Assembly: GCA_009692275.1 (NCBI GenBank)
Contig: SHZL01000027.1
Location: forward strand, 1-16,096
Source of the DNA: Lysobacterales bacterium
GTDB lineage: Bacteria > Pseudomonadota > Gammaproteobacteria > Xanthomonadales > SZUA-36
DNA length: 16,096 nt
Reading direction: 5' to 3'
Shown here: piece by piece, positions 1 to 7,448 of the stretch
Numbering within the stretch: position 1 is the first letter of the stretch
Layout: the number at the start of each line of letters is the position of its first letter
Program-made: the position numbers and the translations under genes
The notes under the pieces: model-generated
Seen by the model: only the letters and a program-made list of their open reading frames with translations
What the model was told of the DNA's origin: nothing
Database searches by the model: none

Positions 1-468
1 TTCTTGTCCTGCTGAGTCCAGTACCACGGGACGGAGTCGTATCCTCGCTTTGCCTCTGCTTTCGAACTGATCGAAAAATAGCAGCCATTCCGCGTTCCCC
101 GGCTGGGGGCAGCGGACCTGGATCGGTCCGGTTAGCGGCCTAACATAGCGAATTTCGGCACGGTGAATAACCAGGTCACAAAGCATGCCGGCTTCCTTTG
201 TACGCAGCCACAGCAGGCCCCAGCCAGCCAGAGTGAGCAGGGCGCTGAGACTGCCCCCAAAAGCGCTGCCCTTATCGTTAATATTGGGCGCCAGTGGCGC
301 CACGAGGGTGAGACCCTGGTCTGACCAGGCGGACACTGTGAGTTGCATGGCCCGGCTCAGTGGAATTGACTGGCCCAGTTCAGCCTGCAGTGCAGTGCAC
401 TGCAGGTGAGCCTCGGTGGCTCGGCTAGCTGCAGCTCTTTTTTGCCCGGGTTGGTCGTTCAGGCTCAC
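1..468 (-). CDS. Thioesterase-domain protein (YiiD_C-like hotdog), 3' end off window
   Basis: This frame is open from GTG at 468 to the left edge, giving 156 codons with no stop, so the C-terminus is missing. The translation has the hallmark stretch of the YiiD C-terminal thioesterase family: a central NINDKGSAFGGSL segment (about residues 63-75), then a hydrophobic helix (about 76-88), then an IHRAEIRYVRPLTG strand. Standalone members of this family are about 150 residues, so little is probably missing. Family members are hotdog-fold acyl-thioesterases of uncertain substrate; acyl-CoA or acyl-ACP is my inference. The GTG start has a GGA about 6 bases upstream. I found no upstream ATG in the same frame that fits better. 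The gene is divergent from the MFS gene and is preceded by a TACAAT hexamer that could be its -10 box. Confidence 0.75.
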   Translation of the reverse strand, partial: MSLNDQPGQKRAAASRATEAHLQCTALQAELGQSIPLSRAMQLTVSAWSDQGLTLVAPLAPNINDKGSAFGGSLSALLTLAGWGLLWLRTKEAGMLCDLVIHRAEIRYVRPLTGPIQVRCPQPGNAEWLLFFDQFESRGKARIRLRPVVLDSAGQE

Positions 469-495
469 GTCTGGTCCGCGGTCAAGTGATGGCAG

Positions 496-525
496 GTGGC
501 ATTGTAGCGGATCGCTTGATGCCAC
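496..525 (-). promoter_or_regulatory. Possible -10 box inside a 7-bp inverted repeat
   Basis: In the divergent gap, GTGGCAT (496-502) and ATGCCAC (519-525) form a perfect 7-base inverted repeat with a 16-base spacer. On the minus strand the hexamer TACAAT (506-501) matches the sigma-70 -10 consensus at five of six positions and overlaps one arm. It would place transcription start about 25 bases before the thioesterase GTG. No good -35 box is visible. The operator idea is inference: 7-base arms can arise by chance. Confidence 0.25.
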
Positions 526-634
526 GGTGACGGGTGGGACGAAAGAGGCTAAAGTTCGGGTCAAATTAATAATTGGGGTGTAGTTTCCAACCAATGAAGG
601 CAGTTCCCTCTTGGTAGAGCAGCGGCTTCCGCGC

Positions 635-1921
635 ATGGCGGCCGCACTGGTTCCGCGCGAACTGACCAGTTGGAGCCTGAGTGCTGTTGCCCTCGGTGCG
701 CTGGAGGGCGGATTGCTGGGTGTAATGGTGGAGCACCAATTTGCCGGTGTCGCTTCGCCGGGCGCGGTGCACCTCGCTGCCGCCGTCGTGACAGCAGCGC
801 CTTCATTCACAAACCTTTCCAGTTTTCTGTTTGCCTCGCTCGCGGTCGGGCGGGACAAGCCGGCTTTGATAAGCCAACTGATGGGCATCATGGCAGTGTC
901 CCTTGCGACCATGGCGTTGCCGGGTATCAACGCGGTTGGACTGGCAGTTTTTTGTCTCGCGACGGTAGTTGCCCGAACCGCCTGGACCGGCGTCCTGACC
1001 ATTCGTGCCGCGGTCTGGCGAACCAACTACCACCGCGACTGGCGTGGCAGGGTTACCGCCCGGATCGTGCAGCTGTCTTCCCTGCTGGTAGGCGCATATT
1101 CCATGCTGATTGGCTTTCTGCTTGATTGGCGGGCGTGGACGTTTCGCCCGGCCTTCATCCTGGGCGCGGCCTGCGCGTTGGCAGCAGCCCAGGTTTATCG
1201 AAAGGCGCGGGTGCGGCGGCACCGGCGCTTGCTGACTGCTGAGCGGGAGGAAAAAACGTTGCAGGGACGCCGCTTGACCGTTTCCGTGCTTTTGTCCGTC
1301 TTGCGCAAGAACAAGGAATTCAGGCAGTACATGACAAGCATGATGATATTTGGCGGGGGCAACCTCATGCTGATTCCCATGCTGGTCGTCCTGTTAAGCG
1401 AACGTATGGACCTGCGCCAGTGGCAACAGGTAGTGATCACGTCGTCGCTGCCGCTGGTGGCCTTGTGCTTTTCGATTCCCTATTGGGCAAAGCTGCTCGA
1501 CCGGCTGCACATTTTCAGCTACCGGGCGATACAGTGCTGGTATTTTGTTGGCTCAAGTGCGTTGTTTGCCCTGGCCCTCATCCTTGAAAGTACTGCCCTG
1601 CTATGGCCCGCGTCCATCATCCTCGGTGGTGCGTATGCGGGCGGCAACCTGGGTTGGAACCTGGGGCACGATGATTTCAGCAGCGATGGCACGGCCGCGC
1701 ACTACATGGCCATTCACGTCACGCTGACCGGCCTGCGCGGAATGATCGTGCCTTTTGTCGGCGTGGGTTTCTACCAGTTCCTGGTGGCCAAGGCGCCACA
1801 CTACGCTTCTTATGCGCTGTTGCTACCTTTGCTCCTTAACACCGCCGGGTCAATCTCATTCGTGCTCATCCACATGCAGCGCAAGCAACGGTTGGCGGGC
1901 GAACATTCCGCTCAGGAATAA
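635..1921 (+). CDS. MFS-type transporter
   Basis: This polytopic inner-membrane protein of 428 residues has about 11-12 hydrophobic segments. A basic cytoplasmic loop (roughly residues 190-222, rich in Arg, Lys and Glu) divides two halves, as in the major facilitator superfamily. A conserved-looking GNLGWNLGHDDFSS segment and the following IHVTLTGLRGMIVPFVG helix lie in the C-terminal half. The substrate cannot be read from the sequence. The start is uncertain. ATG 635 has no clear ribosome binding site. An in-frame TTG at 611, eight codons earlier, has GAAGG about 10 bases upstream and is the alternative. An in-frame stop at 581 bars anything longer. The stop codon overlaps the convergent dgkA by 10 bases. 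Confidence 0.8.
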   Translation: MAAALVPRELTSWSLSAVALGALEGGLLGVMVEHQFAGVASPGAVHLAAAVVTAAPSFTNLSSFLFASLAVGRDKPALISQLMGIMAVSLATMALPGINAVGLAVFCLATVVARTAWTGVLTIRAAVWRTNYHRDWRGRVTARIVQLSSLLVGAYSMLIGFLLDWRAWTFRPAFILGAACALAAAQVYRKARVRRHRRLLTAEREEKTLQGRRLTVSVLLSVLRKNKEFRQYMTSMMIFGGGNLMLIPMLVVLLSERMDLRQWQQVVITSSLPLVALCFSIPYWAKLLDRLHIFSYRAIQCWYFVGSSALFALALILESTALLWPASIILGGAYAGGNLGWNLGHDDFSSDGTAAHYMAIHVTLTGLRGMIVPFVGVGFYQFLVAKAPHYASYALLLPLLLNTAGSISFVLIHMQRKQRLAGEHSAQE

Positions 1922-2280
1922 TTGGTCCACAAGATAACCAGCCAGCACAGCCCGATCAACACGAGGCACAAGAACACGGCCGCGGAGCCCATGTCCTTGG
2001 CGCGGCCGGAAAGTTCGTTACGCTCTGTGCCGATGCGATCGACCACGGTTTCAATTGCGCTGTTGAGCAACTCGACAATGAGCAACAGGAACGGTGGAAC
2101 GACCAGCAGCAGCCACTGCTGGGGGTCGCGGGCCACAAAAAAAGCTGCTGCAAACAGCACCGCCAACAGAGTCGCATTCTGACGGAATGCAGCCTCGTTA
2201 ACCCAGCAGGCCTTCAAGCCGCGCATGGAATGGCCGGTAGCCGCGATGATGCGGCGCAGACCGGAGTTACCGGGTTCCAT
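1912..2280 (-). CDS. dgkA: Diacylglycerol kinase (prokaryotic, integral membrane)
   Basis: This 122-residue protein aligns along its whole length with E. coli DgkA (121 residues). It phosphorylates diacylglycerol with ATP to phosphatidic acid in the inner membrane, recycling lipid left by membrane-derived oligosaccharide synthesis. The family motifs are all present: WVNEAAFRQ (Glu29), the catalytic VELLNSAIETVVDRIG segment (Glu70, Asn73, Glu77, Asp81) and ELSGRAKDMGSAAV (Asp96). Three membrane helices are evident. The start at 2280 matches the E. coli N-terminus. It lies 14 bases inside the end of the secreted-protein gene, and no strong ribosome binding site precedes it, so translational coupling to that gene is likely. 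The 3' end overlaps the end of the MFS gene by 10 bases. Confidence 0.96.
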   Translation of the reverse strand: MEPGNSGLRRIIAATGHSMRGLKACWVNEAAFRQNATLLAVLFAAAFFVARDPQQWLLLVVPPFLLLIVELLNSAIETVVDRIGTERNELSGRAKDMGSAAVFLCLVLIGLCWLVILWTNYS

Positions 2281-2821
2281 CGGTGCTTGCGGCTTTCTGG
2301 TACAGACCGTCGAACAGCACGGTCCAGGTTTCGCCATCGCGGCTTGCATCCCACAACTGGCGCACACTGCCGCCCGGGTTCGGGGCCCAGCTTATCCTGT
2401 GGGTGGTCATTTCATTCCCGTCAGGCGCGGGGCGTTGGCCCTGCAGGACCATGCTCCCATCCTGCAGTCCGCCGTCCAGTTGCAGCAAGGTCCCGCTATC
2501 GTCTATCCAGGTCTGGTGCCATTTGTCGGTGGCCTGGTCATAGATATTGAAACTGGTACCCGTGGTGCCCCCGGCTCCCTGCCGATTTTCCTGCAAGGCG
2601 CAGTCATTCAGGATGGGGTGGATGGAGTTGGTACCAGCCGGCTGCCCACTTGAGGTCACGGTCCAGTTTCCGATCCAGAAATCGAACTGGTGGTAGTTCG
2701 CGGTGCTGCACGGCTGCGGCGGCACGGGTTTTGCCGTCTCGTCATTTTGTGCCATTGCAGGTAATGAAAAAACCAGTGCAGGTAGTGAAAAATACTGGGC
2801 CAGGGTCCATAGCATTCTCAT
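2267..2821 (-). CDS. Small secreted protein with FDFWIGNW motif, possibly lipocalin-like
   Basis: This 184-residue protein has a signal peptide: a hydrophobic core to about residue 21, then AMA|QN with likely cleavage after Ala24. The mature part carries FDFWIGNWTV (residues 46-55). That motif recurs at the start of many unnamed exported bacterial proteins, which I suspect form a lipocalin-like beta-barrel. The rest alternates short polar strands rich in Trp, Gly, Gln and Asp. The function is unknown. I chose ATG 2821 because GGAG sits 6 bases upstream; GTG 2833 and ATG 2815 are weaker. The signal peptide contains a duplicated FSLPA unit, also visible as a 21-base direct repeat in the DNA. 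The gene lies upstream of dgkA and overlaps it by 14 bases, so the two are probably co-expressed. Confidence 0.8.
   Translation of the reverse strand: MRMLWTLAQYFSLPALVFSLPAMAQNDETAKPVPPQPCSTANYHQFDFWIGNWTVTSSGQPAGTNSIHPILNDCALQENRQGAGGTTGTSFNIYDQATDKWHQTWIDDSGTLLQLDGGLQDGSMVLQGQRPAPDGNEMTTHRISWAPNPGGSVRQLWDASRDGETWTVLFDGLYQKAASTDGTR
2756..2792. repeat. Short tandem duplication, 21-base period
   Basis: TGCAGGTAATGAAAAA (2756-2771) recurs as TGCAGGTAGTGAAAAA (2777-2792), with 15 of 16 bases identical and an offset of exactly seven codons. It lies inside the signal-peptide coding part of the secreted protein, where it yields the repeated FSLPA(L/M) unit. Confidence 0.7.
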
Positions 2822-2880
2822 TGAGTTCTCCACGAATCAGTGGCTACCCCGCCCAAAGTGGTGAAATACGGATACATGCT

Positions 2881-2909
2881 ATCATCGACGGCTGCCTGTT
2901 TGTTGTCGA
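2881..2909 (-). promoter_or_regulatory. Candidate sigma-70 promoter for secreted protein-dgkA
   Basis: On the minus strand, TCGACA (2909-2904) matches the -35 consensus at five of six positions. It is followed after 17 bases by GATGAT (2886-2881), which matches the -10 consensus at four of six. Initiation near 2873 would leave a leader of about 50 bases before ATG 2821. This is prediction by eye only. The site lies in the 99-base divergent gap before prlC. Confidence 0.35.
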
Positions 2910-2920
2910 GCCCGGAATAT

Positions 2921-5005
2921 ATGCCCGCTAATCGATCAAGTGAAAAGCCCCTGCGACCGGGCGAAAAAGACCCGGTACCGTTTTGTTCGTATAGCGGCTT
3001 GCCTGACTTTCCAGCCATCCGGATTGAGGGTGTACTGCCCATGATGCAGTCGCTTGTGGCCCGGTATCGCACAGGGGTGGAACAGCTCCTCGCGCAGGAA
3101 TCTGCCCCGGACTGGTCATTTGTTGAAGCGGAGATCGAGTGGGCCGATGCCATCGACCGGGCATGGTCACCCATTTCTCACCTCAATGCAGTTGCCGACG
3201 CACCGAATTTGCGCGAAGTCTACAACGCGGGACTGGATCTGCTCACCAGTCATCAAACCTGGCGATCGCAGCACCGGGGTATCTACCAGGCCTACCAGGG
3301 TTTGCGCTGCTCGGAATCATTCCAGCACCTGTCCCCGCAGCAGCAGCGCATCATTAATCTTGAACTGCGCGATTTTCACCTCGCAGGAGTTGATCTTGAA
3401 GATGCTGCACGCGAGGACTACCGCGATATCGTATTGCGGCTGAGCAAACTGGGCGCGCAGTTCCAGGAAAACGTACTCGATGCAACCAATGCCTGGAGCC
3501 AACATTTCGAAGCCGAAACGGCGCTGGCGGGATTGCCGGCCGCCGAGATGCGCTTGCTGGCTGAAAACGCCCGCGCACGGGAAAAGAGTGGCTGGTTGGT
3601 GGATCTCAGCTACCCTGCAGTCGCTGCAATATTGACCTATGCCCATGACCGCAGCTTGCGGCAGCAGGTTTACACCGCTTACGTCACGCGCGCATCCGAT
3701 CAGGGGCCGAACGCAGGCCAGCGGGACAACACCCCGGTGATTTGGGAAATTCTGGCCTTGCGGCACCGCCTGGCGCTCTTGCTCGGCTACGCGAACTACG
3801 TCGAGTACGCGCTGGCGACGCGCATGGCGGACCGGCCGGAAACCGTGCTGGTGTTTCTCCATGACCTGCTCGGCCAGGCTCTGCCTGCCGCCACCAGGCA
3901 ACTCGATATACTGACCGGGTTTGCTGTCAGCAGGGGCGCAGAATCGCCGCTGCAGCCCTGGGACATGAGTTTCTGGGCCGAGCGGTACCGCCAGGCGGAA
4001 CTTGGTTTATCCGACGAGTTGCTCAGGCCCTATTTTTCCCGGCACGGGATGATTGCTGCACTGTTTCACATTACCGGGCGTGTTTTTGGCATCAGCCTTG
4101 AGCGCGACGGGCAGGTGCCGGTGTGGCATGAGGACGTGTGCTTTTTCTGGCTGCACGATGCGGACGGGCAGCGCTGCGCGGGCATGTTCATGGACCTTTT
4201 CGCCCGCCAGAACAAACGGGGCGGAGCCTGGATGGACGTGGCACGTTCGCGCCGCCGTGTTGCTAAAGGCATACAGCTACCGGTGGCCTATCTCAATTGC
4301 AATTTCCCGCCTCCGACCGAGGGCCATCCCAGCCTGCTCACACACGACGACGTGCAAACGCTGTTCCATGAGTTTGGGCATTGCCTGCACCACATGCTGA
4401 CCGAAGTCGATTGGCCGCAAATCAATGGCATTCACAACGTGGAGTGGGATGCGGTGGAATTGCCCAGCCAGTTGCTCGAAAACTGGTGTTGGGAAGAGCA
4501 CCTGCTGGATGGGTTCGCGCGGCATTACGAGACGGGCGAGCCACTGCCGGGCGAGGTAAAACAACGCCTGTTGCGTTCGCAGCATTTTCACAAGGCCCTG
4601 GTGATGATACGTCAGCTCGAATATGCCCTGTGTGATCTGCGGCTGCACCTGGAATACGCACCTGATGCGCCACGCGATCCGCTGGAGGTATTGCGCGAAG
4701 TGCGCAAGCAGTGTTCCGTGGCCGCCACACCGGACTGGAACCGCTTTCTGAACAGCTTCAGCCACATTTTTGGCGGTGGTTACGCGGCCGGTTACTATAG
4801 TTACCTGTGGGCAGAACAGCTGGCGGCTGATGCCTGGGAACGTTTCCTGGGCGAAGGGCCGTTTAACCAGGAAACGGGGCTTTCCCTGCGTAGGGAAATT
4901 TATGCTGCCGGGGCGTCACGCCCTGCGATGGAGTCATTTACGGCCTTTCGCGGGCGCCCGCCCGAGCCGGGACCGCTGCTGCGAAGTTATGGCCTTGAGC
5001 AATGA
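2921..5005 (+). CDS. prlC: Oligopeptidase A, M3 family zinc metallopeptidase
   Basis: This cytoplasmic zinc endopeptidase degrades short peptides, including cleaved signal peptides, and is close to E. coli OpdA/PrlC (680 residues; here 694). The zinc site is intact: HEFGHCLHH gives ligands His483 and His487 and catalytic Glu484. The third ligand is Glu513 in VELPSQLLENW, at the same 30-residue spacing as E. coli. The C-terminal GGGYAAGYYSYLWA loop supplies the family's substrate-binding tyrosines. The residue after HEFGH is Cys rather than the Gly of E. coli. The N-terminus is about 14 residues longer than in E. coli. ATG 2921 is preferred (GGA 5 bases upstream); the frame is open further up, with ATG 2876 as an alternative. 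xthA follows after 24 bases, probably on the same transcript. Confidence 0.95.
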   Translation: MPANRSSEKPLRPGEKDPVPFCSYSGLPDFPAIRIEGVLPMMQSLVARYRTGVEQLLAQESAPDWSFVEAEIEWADAIDRAWSPISHLNAVADAPNLREVYNAGLDLLTSHQTWRSQHRGIYQAYQGLRCSESFQHLSPQQQRIINLELRDFHLAGVDLEDAAREDYRDIVLRLSKLGAQFQENVLDATNAWSQHFEAETALAGLPAAEMRLLAENARAREKSGWLVDLSYPAVAAILTYAHDRSLRQQVYTAYVTRASDQGPNAGQRDNTPVIWEILALRHRLALLLGYANYVEYALATRMADRPETVLVFLHDLLGQALPAATRQLDILTGFAVSRGAESPLQPWDMSFWAERYRQAELGLSDELLRPYFSRHGMIAALFHITGRVFGISLERDGQVPVWHEDVCFFWLHDADGQRCAGMFMDLFARQNKRGGAWMDVARSRRRVAKGIQLPVAYLNCNFPPPTEGHPSLLTHDDVQTLFHEFGHCLHHMLTEVDWPQINGIHNVEWDAVELPSQLLENWCWEEHLLDGFARHYETGEPLPGEVKQRLLRSQHFHKALVMIRQLEYALCDLRLHLEYAPDAPRDPLEVLREVRKQCSVAATPDWNRFLNSFSHIFGGGYAAGYYSYLWAEQLAADAWERFLGEGPFNQETGLSLRREIYAAGASRPAMESFTAFRGRPPEPGPLLRSYGLEQ

Positions 5006-5029
5006 AACCCGGGAAATCGAGATACGCAT

Positions 5030-5812
5030 ATGCTGAAAATCGCCTCGTGGAACGTAAACTCGCTCAACGTCCGCCTGCCTCACGTGCTGGCGTGGACAGA
5101 TGGTGCGCGGCCGGACATTCTTGCCCTGCAGGAAACCAAGCTACTCAATGAGCGTTTTCCGACTGATGAGCTGGCCGCGGCAGGCTACCACAGCGTGTGC
5201 TCCGGGCAGGCGACATACAACGGGGTGGCAATCCTGAGCCGCGAGCCGGCTGCAGAGATTATCACCGACATCCCCGGCCTGAATGACCCGCAAAGACGCA
5301 TCCTCGCTGCGACATTTCCCACGGCGCTAGGTGTCTTGCGTGTCGTTGACCTTTACGTCGTCAATGGCAGCGAGGTGGGTTCAGACAAATTTGCCTACAA
5401 GCTGGATTGGCTGGCAAAAGTGACTGATTGGCTGGCTGGCGAGGCCAGGCAGTATGAAAACCTGGTGGTACTCGGTGATTTCAATATTGCACCCGATGAC
5501 CGGGACGTGCATGACCCGGAACAGTGGAAGGAAAAGATCCTCTGCAGTACTCCGGAGCGGAATGCGTTGCAGCGCTTTTTCGAACTCGGCCTGAAAGATA
5601 CGTTCCGCCTGTTCGGGCAGGCCGAAAACGTCTACAGCTGGTGGGACTACCGCATGAACGCATTTCGCCGCAAACTGGGTCTGCGCATAGATCTTGTGCT
5701 GGCATCAGGACGCATGGCTGAACGGTGCACGGCGAGCTACGTGGATATGGAACCCCGCCGGCAGGAAAGGCCTTCCGACCATGCCCCTGTAGTGGCTGAA
5801 TTCGCTACCTGA
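5030..5812 (+). CDS. xthA: Exodeoxyribonuclease III (AP endonuclease)
   Basis: This 260-residue protein belongs to the endonuclease/exonuclease/phosphatase fold and resembles E. coli exonuclease III (268 residues). It cuts DNA 5' to abasic sites and removes 3' blocking groups during base excision repair, using Mg2+ or Mn2+. The catalytic set is visible: Asn8 (ASWNVNSL), metal-binding Glu35 (LALQETK), Tyr109 (DLYVVNG), Asp150 and Asn152 (LGDFNIAP), Asp221 (LRIDLVL) and the terminal SDHAP with Asp250 and His251. The Y-S-W-W-D-Y-R segment near residue 205 is typical of the family. The start ATG 5030 is at the conserved N-terminus. The ribosome binding site is weak (GAGA about 7-8 bases upstream), and the gene sits 24 bases after the prlC stop, so it may depend on prlC transcription. 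Confidence 0.96.
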   Translation: MLKIASWNVNSLNVRLPHVLAWTDGARPDILALQETKLLNERFPTDELAAAGYHSVCSGQATYNGVAILSREPAAEIITDIPGLNDPQRRILAATFPTALGVLRVVDLYVVNGSEVGSDKFAYKLDWLAKVTDWLAGEARQYENLVVLGDFNIAPDDRDVHDPEQWKEKILCSTPERNALQRFFELGLKDTFRLFGQAENVYSWWDYRMNAFRRKLGLRIDLVLASGRMAERCTASYVDMEPRRQERPSDHAPVVAEFAT

Positions 5813-5921
5813 ACTCCGGCTGGGGGGCGTTGCGCGGAAAATTTCGACCAATGGCAGCCTATCCTGTTGAAAATGATATATCCTTATACGGCTGCGGTTT
5901 ACTTACTTGAGGAGAGGAATT

Positions 5922-6398
5922 ATGAAATTCAGAATTTTGGTGTTGATGGGTTTAGTTGCTTGCATGCTCGTTTTGGGCGGATGCAACCGGGGTGAAGAGC
6001 AGGCGGAGGCAACCGCAGAAGCCGTGAATGACGCGGAAGCAGGGGCTGCTGCTGCCGTAGTTGAGGAAGAAGTGGCCGCAGAGACTGCTGTGGAGGCGGC
6101 TGATGACGCAACGGCAGAAGCTGCAGATGAAATAGCCGGTGAAATGGCCGATGAAATGGATGAAGAAGCAGCCGATGAAATGGCAGCTGACATGGCTGAA
6201 GGAGAGGTTGCTGAGGTGGCCGATAATCTGAACCAGGAAGTTGCGACCGATGCGGCCGCAGACATGGTCAGCGATGCCGCGGACATGGCCGCTGACGCAG
6301 CAGCTGAAGCGAAAGACACCATGAACGCCGGGATGCAGGAGCAAATGGACAAGGCTGAGGACACGGCCGAAGAAACAGCGGAAGAGAAGCAACGCTGA
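5922..6398 (+). CDS. Acidic Ala/Glu/Met-rich repeat lipoprotein
   Basis: This 158-residue protein begins with a lipoprotein signal: basic MKFR, a hydrophobic core, then the lipobox LGGC with lipidated Cys21. The residue after the cysteine is Asn, not Asp, so outer-membrane sorting is expected under the E. coli rule. The mature 138 residues are almost only Ala, Glu, Asp, Met, Val and Thr. They contain near-repeats such as ADEIAGEMADEMDEEAADEM (about 72-91) and DAAADMVSDAADMAADAAAE, and look like one long, strongly acidic amphipathic helix without Trp or internal Cys. The function is not recognised. It could be a periplasmic spacer, a coiled-coil or LEA-like stress protein. The start is set by a strong TGAGGAGAGGAATT ribosome binding site. 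It is monocistronic and followed by a rho-independent terminator. Confidence 0.85.
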   Translation: MKFRILVLMGLVACMLVLGGCNRGEEQAEATAEAVNDAEAGAAAAVVEEEVAAETAVEAADDATAEAADEIAGEMADEMDEEAADEMAADMAEGEVAEVADNLNQEVATDAAADMVSDAADMAADAAAEAKDTMNAGMQEQMDKAEDTAEETAEEKQR

Positions 6399-6420
6399 GC
6401 ACGGCTTCTAAAAAGACTTG

Positions 6421-6451
6421 AAAAAAGCGGGCTTTAAGCCCGCTTTTTTTT
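6421..6451. terminator. Bidirectional rho-independent terminator
   Basis: GCGGGC (6427-6432) pairs with GCCCGC (6438-6443) around a short TTTAA region. The stem is flanked by six A on the left and eight T on the right, so either strand reads hairpin plus U-tract. It serves both the acidic lipoprotein gene (+) and the glutaredoxin fusion gene (-), which converge here. Confidence 0.92.
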
Positions 6452-6453
6452 GC

Positions 6454-7377
6454 TTAGTACCGTGGTACGCTGGAGTCGATTTCCACTGACCAGGCCTCTA
6501 TCCCGCCGGTTACGTTATGCACGCGGGTAAAACCCTGCTTCCTGAAATGCTCGGCGGCGTTGCGGCTGGACTTCCCCGTGTGGCACATGAACGCGAGCTC
6601 CGTATCCTTGGGCATCCGTGCCAGCTTGTCCAGCATCTCCCGGTCAAGCACCAGCGCCTCAGCCAATGATGCCTTGGCGCGATCTTGCGGCCCGCGCACA
6701 TCAATCAGCATGATCCGGCCGGAAGGCAAACGCTCTGACAGTTCTTTCACTGATATTTCCCGCACCGGCAGGGGAGAGGCGGGCAAGTCGATGGAAAGAC
6801 CTTCGCCCGCCAAAGACTTGACCCAGTCTATGCGTGCACCTTTCGCGCGCTGTGCGGTTGCCAGGTCCATCAGTACCGTGATGCCGTTGGATTGCGCGGC
6901 AATCTCCTCACCCGTTGCCGGCGCCAGCCTGAACTGGGATTCCCAGTTGGCATCAACCTCGAAATGCAGTGCAATGCCTTCATGCCCCTGCAGGGATTCG
7001 CGAATTTGCGCGGCTGCCGCATCCGTCAGGGTAATCTCCGGTGGCGTGCGGTCAGGCTCGGCCAAACCAAGGGCCTGGTGCAATTCACCGGAATTGAGCA
7101 TGCCCAGCACGATGTCGCACCCGCCGATCAATTCCCCGTCAATGTACAGTTGGGGAATGGTGGGCCAGTTGCTGTAAACCTTTATGCCTTCGCGAATTTC
7201 CTCATCTTCCAGCACGTTGACCGTGGAATAGTCCGGCCACACGCTGTTCAGCGCGGCTACAGTCCGGGCCGAAAATCCGCACAAAGGCTGCTCGGGCGTG
7301 CCTTTCATGAACAGGACCACCCTGTTGCCTTTCACGTGGTTCTCGATTTTTTCCCGGGTGGTATCATTCAAACTCAT
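6454..7377 (-). CDS. Monothiol glutaredoxin (Grx4/GrxD type) fused to a rhodanese domain, with A-type-carrier-like middle domain
   Basis: This 307-residue protein has three domains. Residues 1-105 are a CGFS monothiol glutaredoxin: KGTPEQPLCGFS with Cys33, the WPTIPQLYI cis-proline loop and GGCD with Cys87. Such domains bind a bridging [2Fe-2S] cluster with glutathione and deliver it to target proteins. Residues about 114-200 (from EITLTDAAAAQIRESL to GEGLSIDLP) resemble the IscA/HesB A-type carrier fold but lack all three of its cluster-binding cysteines. Residues about 206-302 are a rhodanese domain with active-site Cys265 in MCHTGKSS and the usual VTGGIEAW end. Only these three cysteines occur in the protein. 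GGAG 8 bases before ATG 7377 supports the start. Glutaredoxin-rhodanese fusions are known in gammaproteobacteria. The identity of the middle domain is my inference. Confidence 0.92.
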   Translation of the reverse strand: MSLNDTTREKIENHVKGNRVVLFMKGTPEQPLCGFSARTVAALNSVWPDYSTVNVLEDEEIREGIKVYSNWPTIPQLYIDGELIGGCDIVLGMLNSGELHQALGLAEPDRTPPEITLTDAAAAQIRESLQGHEGIALHFEVDANWESQFRLAPATGEEIAAQSNGITVLMDLATAQRAKGARIDWVKSLAGEGLSIDLPASPLPVREISVKELSERLPSGRIMLIDVRGPQDRAKASLAEALVLDREMLDKLARMPKDTELAFMCHTGKSSRNAAEHFRKQGFTRVHNVTGGIEAWSVEIDSSVPRY

Positions 7378-7448
7378 GGTTTGCTCTCCTTGGGGCAGAA
7401 TCCGCCGGCTGGGCCTGGGTGCCGGATGCGGTACCAGCCACAGCGACT

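Noticed and set aside
606..625. tRNA D-arm-like string (TTGGTAGAGCAG)
   Set aside because: No matching acceptor stem, anticodon arm or T-arm can be folded around it, and it runs into the MFS coding region.
2225..2653. Plus-strand open frame opposite the secreted protein
   Set aside because: The minus strand carries a signal peptide, a ribosome binding site and a recognisable motif. The plus frame is a high-GC shadow.
3317..3901. 194-residue open frame antisense to prlC
   Set aside because: prlC is conserved through this stretch, and the antisense frame resembles no protein family.
5903..6364. Long Ser/Ala-rich open frame antisense to the acidic lipoprotein
   Set aside because: It is the mirror of the low-complexity Ala/Glu codons and has no supported start. 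The plus-strand frame has a strong ribosome binding site, a signal peptide and a terminator.
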